A stretch of DNA of 64,000 nucleotides from Streptomyces sp. ASQP_92 (GCF_025399895.1 NZ_JAODUA010000014.1:62001-126000); one strand, 5' to 3'; numbered from the stretch's first letter, positions 26,967 to 36,105 are shown. The notes: generated by a model not told the origin, from the letters alone. Made by a program: numbers and translations.

Positions 26967-27976
26967 ACAGCCGCGCGATCGTCGTCGACGCACCGGGCAG
27001 CCACCGCCTGGTCACCGGGGAGCGCCCGGAGCCGGGCCCTGGCGAGGTGGTCGTGCGGGTGGCCGCCGCGGGCATCTGCCTGAGCGACCGCGAGGTGTAC
27101 GACGGCCATCGCGACCGGGGCTATGTCCGCTACCCGCTGACACCCGGCCACGAGTGGGCCGGGACGGTCGAGGCGGCCGGGCCGGGCGTGGACCCCACGC
27201 TCGTCGGGCGCCGGACCGTCGCCGAGGGCTTCCGCGCCTGCGGCCGGTGCGATCGGTGCCGGCACGGCGAGACCTCCCTGTGCGAAGGCCCGTACGCCGA
27301 GACCGGGTTCACGCATCCCGGTGGCTTCGCCGACCATGTGGTGGTCCCGGCCCGACTGCTGCACCCGCTGGCCGACGACGCTGATCCGCGTGCCGCGGCC
27401 CTGCTCGAACCGGCCGCCGTGGTCGCCGCCGCCGTGCGGGCCGGCGCTCCCGAGATGGGTGAGCGGATCGCCGTGGTGGGTGCGGGCACCCTGGGGCTGC
27501 TCGCCGTCCAGCTCGTCTCGGGCTACTCGCCCCGCGAGCTGACGGTGATCGACCCCCGGCTCGAACGGGCCGAGCTGGCCCGCCCGATGGGGGCCACCCA
27601 GTCCCTCACCCCCGAGGCGTCCCACGCGGAGCGCGGCCGCTTCGACCTCGTGATCGAGACGGCCGGGGCGCCCTCCACGGCCGCCGACGCGACCCTGCTC
27701 GCCCGGCGCGGGGGCCGGGTCGTCCTGACGGGCATGTTCGCCCCGGGTGCGACCGGCATCGACCCGGTCCACCTCTCGCTGAACCAGCTCACCGTCCGCA
27801 GCGTCTTCGGCGCCTCCTCGGCCGCGTGGTCGTTCGCCGTGCGGGCGTATGCCACCGGCCGGATCGATCCGGCAGCGCTGGTCACCCATGAGTTCCCCCT
27901 GGAGCGGTACGCCGACGCGCTCGCCCTGGTCGGCGGCGGCGACCCCACGACCGGAAAGGTCCTGCTGCGGCCGTAG
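26963..27976 (+). CDS. Zinc-dependent alcohol/sugar dehydrogenase (337 aa)
   Basis: Medium-chain zinc dehydrogenase. The catalytic-zinc region reads AAAGICLSDREVYDG and LTPGHEWAGTVEAAG. The structural-zinc cysteine tetrad is present in FRACGRCDRCRHGETSLCEG, and the Rossmann motif is IAVVGAGTLGLLAVQL. It resembles threonine/sorbitol/galactitol dehydrogenase-type proteins, so it may oxidise the free sugar or a downstream alcohol in the pathway. The ATG at 26963 overlaps the dehydratase stop (ATGA). The direction and substrate of the reaction are not determinable from sequence. Confidence 0.86.
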   Translation: MNSRAIVVDAPGSHRLVTGERPEPGPGEVVVRVAAAGICLSDREVYDGHRDRGYVRYPLTPGHEWAGTVEAAGPGVDPTLVGRRTVAEGFRACGRCDRCRHGETSLCEGPYAETGFTHPGGFADHVVVPARLLHPLADDADPRAAALLEPAAVVAAAVRAGAPEMGERIAVVGAGTLGLLAVQLVSGYSPRELTVIDPRLERAELARPMGATQSLTPEASHAERGRFDLVIETAGAPSTAADATLLARRGGRVVLTGMFAPGATGIDPVHLSLNQLTVRSVFGASSAAWSFAVRAYATGRIDPAALVTHEFPLERYADALALVGGGDPTTGKVLLRP

Positions 27977-28108
27977 GCCACGGCCTTCGCCCCCAAGTCA
28001 TGTGGCGCGGCCCCATGTGCCACCGCCCCATGGGGCCACACCCCATGGCCCGCCCACCGCCGCCGAATCACCGGTTCACGCCCGTCCCGTACCCAATGAC
28101 CCGAACTT

Positions 28109-28126
28109 CGTTCGAGATATCGAACG
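28109..28126. promoter_or_regulatory. Near-perfect IclR-type operator CGTTCGA-GATA-TCGAACG
   Basis: Perfect 7-bp arms around a 4-bp spacer, 35 bp upstream of the GTG at 28161. This is the clearest copy of a motif seen also at 25599, 25618 and 25748-25779; a half-site lies at 35988 just upstream of the IclR gene. It marks the promoter of the transporter operon. Confidence 0.65.
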
Positions 28127-28160
28127 TCACGAAGACCAGCTCACGCAAGGAACCCCGCCT

Positions 28161-29144
28161 GTGACCGAAACCTCAGCCCCCTTCCGCGCACCCTCGGCGC
28201 CACGCCGTCCCGGCGAGCGGGCCCTGTCGGGGCTCGGCCTGGCCGCGCCCGCCGAGGACCCCGCCGACTCCTCCCCCCACGCCTTCCCCGACTGCGGCAC
28301 CTGGCGCACCGAGGTCCCCTCGGTCGAGGGGCCCGAAGCGCTCTCCGTCGTCCTCGCGGAGTCCGCGCGCCTGGACGTACCGGTGCACCGCGTCAGCCAG
28401 GGCAGCGGCGTCTGGATGCTGTCCGACGCCGAGATCACCGAAATGGCCGAGGCGTGCGCGGCCCACGCGATCGAGCTCTGCCTGTTCACCGGACCGCGCG
28501 GCACCTGGGACACCGGCGGTTCCACCCGAAGCACCTCGGGCGGTGCGGGGCTGCGCGCCCGGGGCCATGACGCGCTCGCGGGATGCGTCGAAGACGCCCT
28601 GCGGGCAACGGAGTTGGGCGTGCGCTGCCTGCTCGTGGCCGACGAGGGCGTGCTGTGGACACTGCACCGGCTGCGCGAACAGGGCCTGCTGCCGGCGGAC
28701 ACCACCTTCAAGGTCTCGGCGCTGATCGGCCCCGTCAACCCGGCCTCCGTCGCGGTGTACGAGCGGCTCGGCGCGGACTCCGTCAATGTGCCCTCCGATC
28801 TGACGTCGGCCCACTTCACCGAGATCCGGCGGGTGTCCGCCGTTCCCCTGGACCTCTACATCGAGGCGCCGGACGACCTCGGCGGCTATGTGCGGATGTA
28901 CGAGGCGGCCGAGCTGATCCGCCGGGCCGCGCCGCTCTACCTCAAGTTCGGCCTGTCCCGGGCCCCCGGGATCTACCCCTACGGCGCGCACCTGCGGGAC
29001 GTCGCCCTGGACACCGCGCGCGAACGGGTGCGGCGCGGCCGTCTCGTGCTGGATCTGCTGGCCCGGCACGACGCCGACGGCGGCATGTCCCCGCTCGGCT
29101 CCCGCCTCCCCGGCCCCCTCAACCGCTTCTCCCTCAAGGACTGA
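28161..29144 (+). CDS. U32-like TIM-barrel protein of the sugar operon (327 aa)
   Basis: Not confidently assignable. The body alternates beta/alpha units (YRV-like HRVSQGSGVWMLSDAEITEM, IELCLFTGPRGTWDT, GVRCLLVADEGVLWTLHRLR, TFKVSALIGPVNPASVAVYE, GADSVNVPSDLTSAHFTEIR, VPLDLYIEAPDDLGGYVRMY), in the manner of the (beta/alpha)8 domain annotated as peptidase U32. The U32 cysteine signature is not seen. It is first in the transporter operon, and the binding-protein ATG overlaps its stop (TGATG). A role as a sugar-acid aldolase or isomerase would fit the otherwise aldolase-less pathway, but that is speculation. GTG start at 28161. Confidence 0.7.
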   Translation: MTETSAPFRAPSAPRRPGERALSGLGLAAPAEDPADSSPHAFPDCGTWRTEVPSVEGPEALSVVLAESARLDVPVHRVSQGSGVWMLSDAEITEMAEACAAHAIELCLFTGPRGTWDTGGSTRSTSGGAGLRARGHDALAGCVEDALRATELGVRCLLVADEGVLWTLHRLREQGLLPADTTFKVSALIGPVNPASVAVYERLGADSVNVPSDLTSAHFTEIRRVSAVPLDLYIEAPDDLGGYVRMYEAAELIRRAAPLYLKFGLSRAPGIYPYGAHLRDVALDTARERVRRGRLVLDLLARHDADGGMSPLGSRLPGPLNRFSLKD

Positions 29145-30259
29145 TGACCATGCGCCGCACCCGCAGAGCAGCACTCGCCCTCGTCGCAGGATCCCTCGCC
29201 CTCGCCCTCGCCGCCTGCGGGCAGAGCAGTGAGGGCGGCAGCAAGGACGCCAAGAAGGGCGGCAAGGGCTCGACCATCGGCATCGCCATGCCGACCAAGT
29301 CGTCCGAGCGGTGGATCAACGACGGCAACAACATGGTCAAGCAGTTCCAGGACCTCGGCTACAAGACCGAGCTCCAGTACGGCGAGGACAACGTCGACCA
29401 GCAGGTCGCCCAGATCGAGAACATGATCACCAAGGGGGTGGACGTCCTGGTGGTCGCCGCCATCGACGGCCGGGCCCTGAGCGACGTCCTCAAGCAGGCC
29501 GCCGACCAGCACATCAAGGTCATCGCCTACGACCGGCTCATCCTCGGCTCGCCGAACGTCGACTACTACGCCTCGTTCGACAACGAGAAGGTCGGCGTAC
29601 TCCAAGCCTCCTACATCGTCGACAAGTTGGGGCTGAAGACCGGCGGCGCCAAGGGGCCGTTCAATATCGAGCTGTTCGCCGGCTCGCCCGACGACAACAA
29701 CACCCGGTACTTCTTCCAGGGCGCCCTCAAGACCCTCCAGCCCTACCTCGACAAGAAGCAGCTGGTGGTCCGCAGCGGCCAGACCAACCTCAACCAGGTC
29801 ACCACCCTGCGCTGGGACGGCGCGACCGCCCAGAAGCGCATGGACGACCTGCTGACCAAGGCGTACTCCTCGTCCCGCGTGGACGCGGTGCTCTCGCCCT
29901 ACGACGGCATCTCCATCGGCATCCTGTCGGCGCTGCGCTCCGGCGGTTACGGGACCGGGGCCAAGCCGTACCCCGTGGTGACCGGCCAGGACGCCGAGGT
30001 GGCGTCGGTGAAGTCGATCATCGCGGGAAACCAGACGCAGACCGTCTACAAGGACACCCGGGCGCTCGCCAAGCAGGCCGTGCAGATGGCCGACGCCGTG
30101 CTGAACAACAAGACCCCCCAGGTCAACGACGTCAAGACCTACAACAACGAGAAGAAGGTCGTGCCGTCCTTCCTGCTCGACCCGGTGAGCGTCGACAAGT
30201 CCAACTACCGCTCCGTACTGGTGGATTCGGGCTACATCAAGGCGAGTGAACTCCAGTGA
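29144..30259 (+). CDS. chvE: ChvE-type sugar-binding lipoprotein (371 aa)
   Basis: Periplasmic-binding-protein type I component of a multiple-monosaccharide ABC importer. The lipobox LALALAACGQ anchors it. Family features are IGIAMPTKSSERWINDGNNM, IENMITKGVDVLVVAAIDG, IAYDRLILGSPNVDYYASFD, FAGSPDDNNTRYFFQGALKT and VVTGQDAEVASVKSIIAG, matching ChvE/MmsE-like proteins that bind L-arabinose, D-galactose, D-glucose and related sugars. It is followed by GTGA-overlapping ATPase and permease genes in the canonical chvE-gguA-gguB order. ATG 29144 overlaps the preceding stop; ATG 29150 is an alternative. Confidence 0.88.
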   Translation: MTMRRTRRAALALVAGSLALALAACGQSSEGGSKDAKKGGKGSTIGIAMPTKSSERWINDGNNMVKQFQDLGYKTELQYGEDNVDQQVAQIENMITKGVDVLVVAAIDGRALSDVLKQAADQHIKVIAYDRLILGSPNVDYYASFDNEKVGVLQASYIVDKLGLKTGGAKGPFNIELFAGSPDDNNTRYFFQGALKTLQPYLDKKQLVVRSGQTNLNQVTTLRWDGATAQKRMDDLLTKAYSSSRVDAVLSPYDGISIGILSALRSGGYGTGAKPYPVVTGQDAEVASVKSIIAGNQTQTVYKDTRALAKQAVQMADAVLNNKTPQVNDVKTYNNEKKVVPSFLLDPVSVDKSNYRSVLVDSGYIKASELQ

Positions 30260-31827
30260 GCGACCGGTTCCACGCGGCGCCGGATCCGGGAGCGCCCGTC
30301 CTGGAGATGCGCTCCATCGTCAAGACGTTCCCCGGAGTGCGCGCCCTGTCCGACGTGTCGCTCACCGTGGCGCCGGGCGAGGTGCACGCCATCTGCGGTG
30401 AGAACGGCGCGGGCAAGTCCACCCTGATGAAGGTCCTCAGCGGCGTTCATCCGCACGGGAGTTACGAGGGCGAGGTCCTGTTCCAGGGCGAGCCCTGTGT
30501 CTTCAAGGACATCCGGGCGAGCGAGGCGCGCGGCATCGTCATCATCCACCAGGAGCTCGCCCTGGTGCCGTATCTGTCGATCGCCGAGAACATCTTCCTC
30601 GGCAACGAGCACGCCACCCGGGGTGTCATCAGCTGGCACGAGACGCTTCTGCACGCCGCCCGGCTCCTGAAGCGGGTGGGTCTGAGCGAGCATCCGGGGA
30701 CCCGGGTCGCGGACATCGGGGTCGGCAAGCAGCAGCTGGTGGAGATCGCCAAGGCCCTGTCCAAGGAGGTGAAGCTGCTCATCCTGGACGAGCCGACGGC
30801 CGCGCTCAACGACGACGACAGCGCCCATCTCCTGGACCTGATCCTGGAGTTGAAGGAGCAGGGCATCACCTCGATCGTCATCTCGCACAAGCTGAACGAG
30901 ATCGCGGCGGTCGCCGACTCCGTCACGGTGATCCGTGACGGCCGCACCATCGAGACCCTCGATGTGCGGGACCCGGCGACGACCGAGGACCGCATCATCC
31001 GCGCCATGGTGGGCCGCGACCTCGACCACCGCTTCCCCGACCGCACGCCCCACCCCGGCGTCCCGGGCGCACACCCTGCCCTGGAGGTCCACGGCTGGAC
31101 CGTGCACCACCCCATCGACCAGCAGCGCAAGGTCGTCGACGACGTCTCCTTCCAGGTACGGCGGGGCGAGATCGTGGGGATCGCCGGTCTGATGGGCGCC
31201 GGACGCACCGAACTCGCGATGAGCCTGTTCGGCCGCTCCTACGGGCGGAACATCAGCGGGTCCGTCCGCAAGGACGGCCAGGAGATCCGGACCCGGACCG
31301 TGCCCGAGGCGGTGGGCCACGGCATCGCGTATGTCACCGAGGACCGCAAGCAGTACGGCCTCAACCTCATCGACAGCATCGCCCGGAACATCACCACGGC
31401 CGCGCTCGGCAAGGTGTCGCGGCGCGGGGTGGTCGACGAGCACGAGGAGCGGCGGGTCGCCGAGTCGTACCGCCGCTCCATGAACATCAAGACACCCACG
31501 GTCTTCGAGCAGGTCGGACGGCTGTCCGGCGGCAACCAGCAGAAGGTCGTGCTCAGCAAGTGGATCTTCGCGGGTCCCGATGTGCTGATCCTCGACGAGC
31601 CGACCCGCGGCATCGACGTGGGTGCCAAGTACGAGATCTACACCGTCATCGACCAGCTCGCGGCCCAAGGCAAGGCGGTCGTCTTCATCTCCTCGGAACT
31701 CCCCGAACTGCTCGGCATGTGCGACCGCATCTACACGATGGCGGCCGGCCGGCTCACCGGTGAGGTCTCGCGGGCCGAGGCGACGCAAGAAGTGCTGATG
31801 CGCCACATGACCACGAACAAGAGGTAG
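30256..31827 (+). CDS. mmsA: Multiple-monosaccharide ABC importer ATPase, tandem domains (523 aa)
   Basis: Duplicated ABC ATPase of the RbsA/AraG/GguA class. The first domain has Walker A GENGAGKST (residues 48-56), IIHQELALVPYLSIAENIFL and Walker B LLILDEPTAALNDDD. The second has the degenerate Walker A GLMGAGRTELAMSLFGRSYG, LSGGNQQKVVLSKWIFAGPD and LILDEPTRGIDVGAKYEIY. This asymmetry is normal for the family. The GTG start overlaps the binding-protein stop. It drives sugar uptake through the MmsB permease that follows five bases later. Confidence 0.92.
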   Translation: MSDRFHAAPDPGAPVLEMRSIVKTFPGVRALSDVSLTVAPGEVHAICGENGAGKSTLMKVLSGVHPHGSYEGEVLFQGEPCVFKDIRASEARGIVIIHQELALVPYLSIAENIFLGNEHATRGVISWHETLLHAARLLKRVGLSEHPGTRVADIGVGKQQLVEIAKALSKEVKLLILDEPTAALNDDDSAHLLDLILELKEQGITSIVISHKLNEIAAVADSVTVIRDGRTIETLDVRDPATTEDRIIRAMVGRDLDHRFPDRTPHPGVPGAHPALEVHGWTVHHPIDQQRKVVDDVSFQVRRGEIVGIAGLMGAGRTELAMSLFGRSYGRNISGSVRKDGQEIRTRTVPEAVGHGIAYVTEDRKQYGLNLIDSIARNITTAALGKVSRRGVVDEHEERRVAESYRRSMNIKTPTVFEQVGRLSGGNQQKVVLSKWIFAGPDVLILDEPTRGIDVGAKYEIYTVIDQLAAQGKAVVFISSELPELLGMCDRIYTMAAGRLTGEVSRAEATQEVLMRHMTTNKR

Positions 31828-31832
31828 TCGCC

Positions 31833-33068
31833 ATGGCTCCGGTCACCACCGACACCCCCAGGAGCGCCCCCTCGGCGCCCAGCTCGCCGCGCCAGGCGCC
31901 CACCGCGCTGCTGCTCGGCGCGGCGCGCCGCAACATGCGCCAGTACGGCATGCTCGTCGCGCTCGGCCTGATCGTCGTGCTGTTCCAGATCTGGACCGGC
32001 GGGGTGCTGCTCAAGCCGAACAACGTCACCAACCTGGTGCTGCAGAACAGCTACATCCTGGTCCTCGCCATCGGCATGATGATCGTCATCATCGCGGGCC
32101 ACATCGACCTGTCCGTCGGGTCGCTCGCGGCCTTCGTGTCGGCGGCGTGTGCCGTGATGATGGTCGAGCACCATGTGCCCTGGGTGCTCGCCCTGGTGGT
32201 GGCGCTCGCCATCGGGGCGGTCGCGGGCGCCTGGCAGGGATTCTGGATCGCCTACGTCGGTATACCGTCGTTCATCGTCACGCTGGCCGGGATGCTGTTG
32301 TTCCGCGGCGGCACCCAGATCCTGCTCGGCTCGCGCTCGCTCGGCCCGTTCCCCGAGGGCTTCCAGAAGATCTCCACGGGCTATCTTCCCGCGTTCGGCC
32401 CGAACACCAACTACCACAATCCGACGCTGCTGTTGGGGCTCGCCCTGATCGCCGTGGTCCTGGTCCAGGAGGCGCGCTCGCGGCGGCGCCAGCGGGAGTA
32501 CGAGCTCGATGTGCTGCCCCGCGGCCTGTTCCTCGCCAAGTGTGTGGCGATGGTCGCCGCCGTCCTCGCCTTCACCATGACGCTGGCCAGCTACCGGGGC
32601 GTCCCGGTGGTGCTGCTGCTGCTCGCGGCACTGCTCATCGGCCTGGGCTTCGTGATGCGCAACGCGGTCGTCGGGCGCCATGTGTACGCGCTCGGCGGCA
32701 ACCAGGCGGCCGCGAAGCTCTCCGGCGTCAAGGACAAGCGGGTCACGTTCTGGGTCTTCGTCACCATGGGGGTGCTCGCGGCCCTGGCCGGAGTCGTCTT
32801 CGCGGCCCGTCTGAACGCCGGAACGCCCAACGCGGGCGTCAACTTCGAACTGGAGGCCATCGCCGCCTCGTTCATCGGTGGTGCCTCGATGAGCGGCGGC
32901 GTGGGCACGGTGTTCGGCGCCATCATCGGCGGGCTCGTGCTCGGCGTCCTCAACAACGGCATGTCCCTGGTGGGCATCGGCACGGACTACCAGCAGGTCA
33001 TCAAGGGGCTCGTGCTGCTCGCCGCGGTCGGCTTCGACGTCTACAACAAACGCAAGGTCGGTTCGTGA
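31833..33068 (+). CDS. mmsB: Multiple-monosaccharide ABC permease (411 aa)
   Basis: Integral membrane subunit, RbsC/GguB-type, with about ten helices: MLVALGLIVVLFQIWTGGVL, LVLAIGMMIVIIAGHIDLSV, ALVVALAIGAVAGAWQGFWI, LLLGLALIAVVLVQEA and VVLLLLAALLIGLGFVMR. The family motif AGHIDLSVGSLAAF and EAIAASFIGGASMSGGVGTV are present. The longer length than RbsC reflects the extra central helices typical of GguB. The N-terminus is Pro/Ser-rich. It completes the transporter. The mutarotase gene follows after 37 bp, probably in the same transcript. Confidence 0.9.
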   Translation: MAPVTTDTPRSAPSAPSSPRQAPTALLLGAARRNMRQYGMLVALGLIVVLFQIWTGGVLLKPNNVTNLVLQNSYILVLAIGMMIVIIAGHIDLSVGSLAAFVSAACAVMMVEHHVPWVLALVVALAIGAVAGAWQGFWIAYVGIPSFIVTLAGMLLFRGGTQILLGSRSLGPFPEGFQKISTGYLPAFGPNTNYHNPTLLLGLALIAVVLVQEARSRRRQREYELDVLPRGLFLAKCVAMVAAVLAFTMTLASYRGVPVVLLLLAALLIGLGFVMRNAVVGRHVYALGGNQAAAKLSGVKDKRVTFWVFVTMGVLAALAGVVFAARLNAGTPNAGVNFELEAIAASFIGGASMSGGVGTVFGAIIGGLVLGVLNNGMSLVGIGTDYQQVIKGLVLLAAVGFDVYNKRKVGS

Positions 33069-33105
33069 GCCCCTCGGGTTCTCCCCTCTTCGAAGGAGTC
33101 GCTCC

Positions 33106-34266
33106 ATGAACACCAGCAGACGTACGGTCCTGGCGGCCGGCGCGGCGGCGGGCCTCGCCGCGACGACACTCGGCACCGCCGGCGCACCCGCGCAGGCCGC
33201 GTCCCGCCACGCCCCGTCGAAGCAGCACTTCGGCACCCTGGCCGACGGCACCGCGGTCGACCTGTGGACCGTCGCCAACGGCGGCACCCGCCTGAAGGTC
33301 CTGTCGTACGGCGGCATCGTCCACTCCCTCGAACTGCCCGACCGCGAGGGGCGCTTGGCCAATGTCTCGCTCGGCTTCGACAACCTCGCCGACTATGTCG
33401 CGAAGAGCCCGTACTTCGGCGGCCTGATCGGCAGATACGGCAACCGCATAGCGGCGGGCCGGTTCACCCTGGACGGCCACGCCTACCAACTCCCGCTCAA
33501 CGACGGGGAGAACAGCCTGCACGGCGGCACCCAGGGCTTCGACAAGCGGATGTGGCGGGTCGAGCCGTTCACCCGCGGTTCGGAGACCGGGCTCGTCCTG
33601 AGCAGGGTCTCCCCGGACGGCGAGATGGGCTATCCCGGCACCCTGAAGGTCCGCGTCACCTACACCCTGACGGCGCGGGGCGCCTGGCGGATCGACTACG
33701 AGGCGACGACGGACCGGCCGACGATCGTCAACCTCACCAGCCACACCTACTTCAATCTGGCCGGTGAGGGCAGCGGCACCATCTACGACCACACCCTGGA
33801 GCTGGCCGCCGGCCGCTACACACCCGTCGACGCCGGCCTCATCCCGACCGGCGAGCTGTCCCGGGTGGGGGGCACGCCCTTCGACTTCCGGCGGGCCAAG
33901 CCGATCGGCCGCGACATCCGGGCCGGCGGCGAGCAGTTGGTCCGCGCCAAGGGATACGACCACAACTGGGTCCTGGACAAGGGGATCACGGCCACCCCGG
34001 GCTACGCGCTCACGCTGGCCGACCCGTCGTCCGGGCGTGTGATGCGGATGCACACCACCGAGCCGGGTCTTCAGTTCTACAGCGGCAATTTCCTGGACGC
34101 CACCCTGGTGGGCAGCTCCGGGCGCACCTACCGCCAGGGTGACGCGGTCGCCCTGGAGACCCAGCACTTCCCGGACTCCCCCAACCACCCCGCGTTCCCG
34201 TCCACGGTGCTGCGCCCGGGGACGACGTACCGCACGTCGACGATCCACTCCTTCACGACCCGCTGA
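33106..34266 (+). CDS. Secreted aldose 1-epimerase (mutarotase, 386 aa)
   Basis: Interconverts alpha and beta anomers of free aldoses. The N-terminus MNTSRRTVLAAGAAAGLAAT is a Tat-like signal, cleaved near PAQAAS, so it acts outside the membrane beside the ChvE-type receptor. Family blocks are GGIVHSLELPDREGRLANVS, IGRYGNRIAAGRFTLDGH, LNDGENSLHGGTQGFDKRMW, the catalytic-His region NLTSHTYFNLAGEGSG and GYDHNWVLDKG; the catalytic-Glu region is ALETQHFPDSPNHPAFPS. SD GAAGGAG precedes ATG 33106. It is the last gene of the operon, followed by a strong bidirectional terminator. Confidence 0.92.
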   Translation: MNTSRRTVLAAGAAAGLAATTLGTAGAPAQAASRHAPSKQHFGTLADGTAVDLWTVANGGTRLKVLSYGGIVHSLELPDREGRLANVSLGFDNLADYVAKSPYFGGLIGRYGNRIAAGRFTLDGHAYQLPLNDGENSLHGGTQGFDKRMWRVEPFTRGSETGLVLSRVSPDGEMGYPGTLKVRVTYTLTARGAWRIDYEATTDRPTIVNLTSHTYFNLAGEGSGTIYDHTLELAAGRYTPVDAGLIPTGELSRVGGTPFDFRRAKPIGRDIRAGGEQLVRAKGYDHNWVLDKGITATPGYALTLADPSSGRVMRMHTTEPGLQFYSGNFLDATLVGSSGRTYRQGDAVALETQHFPDSPNHPAFPSTVLRPGTTYRTSTIHSFTTR

Positions 34267-34286
34267 TCACCCACACCGCCCCAGAC

Positions 34287-34321
34287 GCCCTGTGACCCGC
34301 AACTGACGGGTTTCACAGGGC
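34287..34321. terminator. Bidirectional stem-loop between mutarotase and SMP-30 genes
   Basis: GCCCTGTG pairs with CACAGGGC and an inner CCCG with CGGG, around a CAACTGA loop. It sits between convergent stops, 21 bp after one gene and 14 bp before the other. Confidence 0.85.
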
Positions 34322-34334
34322 ATTTGGTGTGCGT

Positions 34335-35201
34335 TCAGCCCGCGAAGGCGTGGCCCGGCACTCCGCGACCGGCGCCCGGGACGACGAGCACCGAGCCGGA
34401 CAGGGGGTGCGGCGCGGCCTGCCCGACGCGGGCGGAGGTGATGTAGAGGTCGGTGAGCCCCAGGCCGCCGAAGGCGCAGGCGGTGGGGCGCCGCACGGGC
34501 AGCTCCACGATCTGGTCCAGGGTGCCGTCGGGCGCGTACCGGCGCACGGCCGCGCCGTCCCACAGCGCGACCCAGACCCCGCCCTCGGCGTCCACGGTGA
34601 GTCCGTCGGGGTATCCGGCGCCGTCCTCCAGTTGCACGAACTCCATCCGGTTGTGGGCGAGTTGGCCGTCGAAGTCGAAGACCGAGACGGTCCGGGTCGG
34701 GCTGTCGACGTAGTACATGAGGCGCCCGTCGGGGCTCCAGCCGATGCCGTTGCTGACGCTCACCTCGCCGAGGACCAAGGTCGCGGTGCCGTCCGGGGCG
34801 ACCCGCGTCAGGGTGCCGCCGCCGGGTGCCTCGTCGTACCGCATCGTCCCGGCCCACAGCGATCCGTCGGGAGCGACGGCCGCGTCGTTGGCGCGCCGTC
34901 CGGCCACGGGGTCGCGCAGCAGCCAGCGGAACCCGTCGCCGGGGCCGTCCTCGCCGTGGTGTTCGGGGTCGTACAGCGCGACGCCGTCCCGGAGGTTGAC
35001 CACCAGACCGCCCCCGGCCCTCGGTTTGGCCGCGCCGACGTGTTGCTCGGTGGCCAGGACGGTACGGCGCCCGGTCGCCGGATCGTAGGTGTGGATCCGT
35101 GAGGCGAGGATGTCGACCCAGATCAGCCGCGCGGCAGCCGCGTCCCAGGTCGGGCCCTCGCCGAGTTCGGCCCCCTCCCGTACCGCGAGTTCGTACCTCA
35201 C
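34335..35201 (-). CDS. SMP-30/gluconolactonase family sugar lactonase (288 aa)
   Basis: Six-bladed propeller lactonase predicted to hydrolyse an aldonolactone to the aldonate consumed by the dehydratase at 25806. It opens with the metal-ligand region LGEGPTWDAAAARLIWVDIL, followed by VAPDGSLWAGTMRYDE, VSVSNGIGWSPDGRLMYYVD (Asn ligand), GYPDGLTVDAEGGVWVALWD (Asp ligand) and FGGLGLTDLYITSARVG. The GTG start at 35201 overlaps the IclR gene stop by 4 nt; GTG 35204 is equally possible. It lies in an IclR-lactonase operon convergent to the transporter genes. Confidence 0.88.
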   Translation of the reverse strand: MRYELAVREGAELGEGPTWDAAAARLIWVDILASRIHTYDPATGRRTVLATEQHVGAAKPRAGGGLVVNLRDGVALYDPEHHGEDGPGDGFRWLLRDPVAGRRANDAAVAPDGSLWAGTMRYDEAPGGGTLTRVAPDGTATLVLGEVSVSNGIGWSPDGRLMYYVDSPTRTVSVFDFDGQLAHNRMEFVQLEDGAGYPDGLTVDAEGGVWVALWDGAAVRRYAPDGTLDQIVELPVRRPTACAFGGLGLTDLYITSARVGQAAPHPLSGSVLVVPGAGRGVPGHAFAG

Positions 35202-35968
35202 CACGCACCTCGGTGGCCGAGCCGCACGGAGAGGTCGCCCGCGCCCTTCTGGGCGAGTTCGGCCAGCTCGGCCTCGCGCTCGCCGCTCCACCGGATCATG
35301 GGTACGGAGATGGAGAGCGCGGCGACGACCCGGCCCGTGCCGTCCCTGACGGGTGCCGCGACACAGCTCACGTCCGGATTGGACTCGCGGTGCTCGACCG
35401 CGGTGCCGCGGGCCCGGATCTCGCCGAGCGCGGCGCGCAGGGCGGCGGGATCGGTGATGCTGTCGGGGGTCATGGCGAGGAGCTCGCGGCCTTCGAGGCG
35501 GGCGTCGAGCTCGGCCTCCGGCAGCGCCGCGAGCAGCATCTTGCCGACGGAGGTGCAGTGCGCGGGCAGCCGTCGGCCGGCGGCCGAGACCATGCGGACG
35601 GCGTGCGTGGAGTCGACCTTCGCGATGTAGATGACGTCGGTGTCCTCCAGGATCGCGACATGGACGGTCTCGTCGCAGGTCTCCGCGACCTCACGGGCCA
35701 CCTGCTGCCCCTCGGCCGCGAGGTCGAGCTGCTCGGCGTAGCGGCTGCCGAGCTGATAGGTGCGGACACCGAGCCGGTAGCGTCCCGGCTGCCCGGGCTC
35801 CGGCGCCAGATACGAGCGCGCGGCCAGGGTGGTGAGCAGCTCGTGGACCGTGGTGCGGGGCAGTTGGAGACGTCGGGTGACATCGGGCGCGGAGAGGCTG
35901 CCCTCGCTCTCCAGGAAGAGTTCGAGGACGTCCAGCGCCCTGGTCACCGCGGGAACCAGTCGGCCCAT
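35198..35968 (-). CDS. IclR-family transcriptional regulator (256 aa)
   Basis: One-component regulator, likely controlling the sugar regulon. The N-terminal winged helix reads AVTRALDVLELFLESEGSLS, with recognition helix area DVTRRLQLPRTTVHELLTTL. The C-terminal effector domain carries TCDETVHVAILEDTDVIYIA, THAVRMVSAAGRRLPAHCTS and VGKMLLAALPEAELDA. ATG 35968 gives MGRLVPAVTR; an in-frame GTG at 35977 is closer to the GGAGG and may be used. Its own upstream region carries CGTTCGA (35988), half of the palindrome repeated at 25599-25779 and 28109, consistent with autoregulation. Confidence 0.9.
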   Translation of the reverse strand: MGRLVPAVTRALDVLELFLESEGSLSAPDVTRRLQLPRTTVHELLTTLAARSYLAPEPGQPGRYRLGVRTYQLGSRYAEQLDLAAEGQQVAREVAETCDETVHVAILEDTDVIYIAKVDSTHAVRMVSAAGRRLPAHCTSVGKMLLAALPEAELDARLEGRELLAMTPDSITDPAALRAALGEIRARGTAVEHRESNPDVSCVAAPVRDGTGRVVAALSISVPMIRWSGEREAELAELAQKGAGDLSVRLGHRGAW

Positions 35969-36105
35969 GCCCGCCACCCACCCTCCTCGTTCGAAACTCC
36001 GGTCACTGCCCGGAATGACGAACACAGGCTAACCACAGGGGCGTTCAGCGGGCAATGGCCCCGCGCCACCGGTCCGGGCGGATGTCACTCCGCCGCGAAC
36101 TCGCC

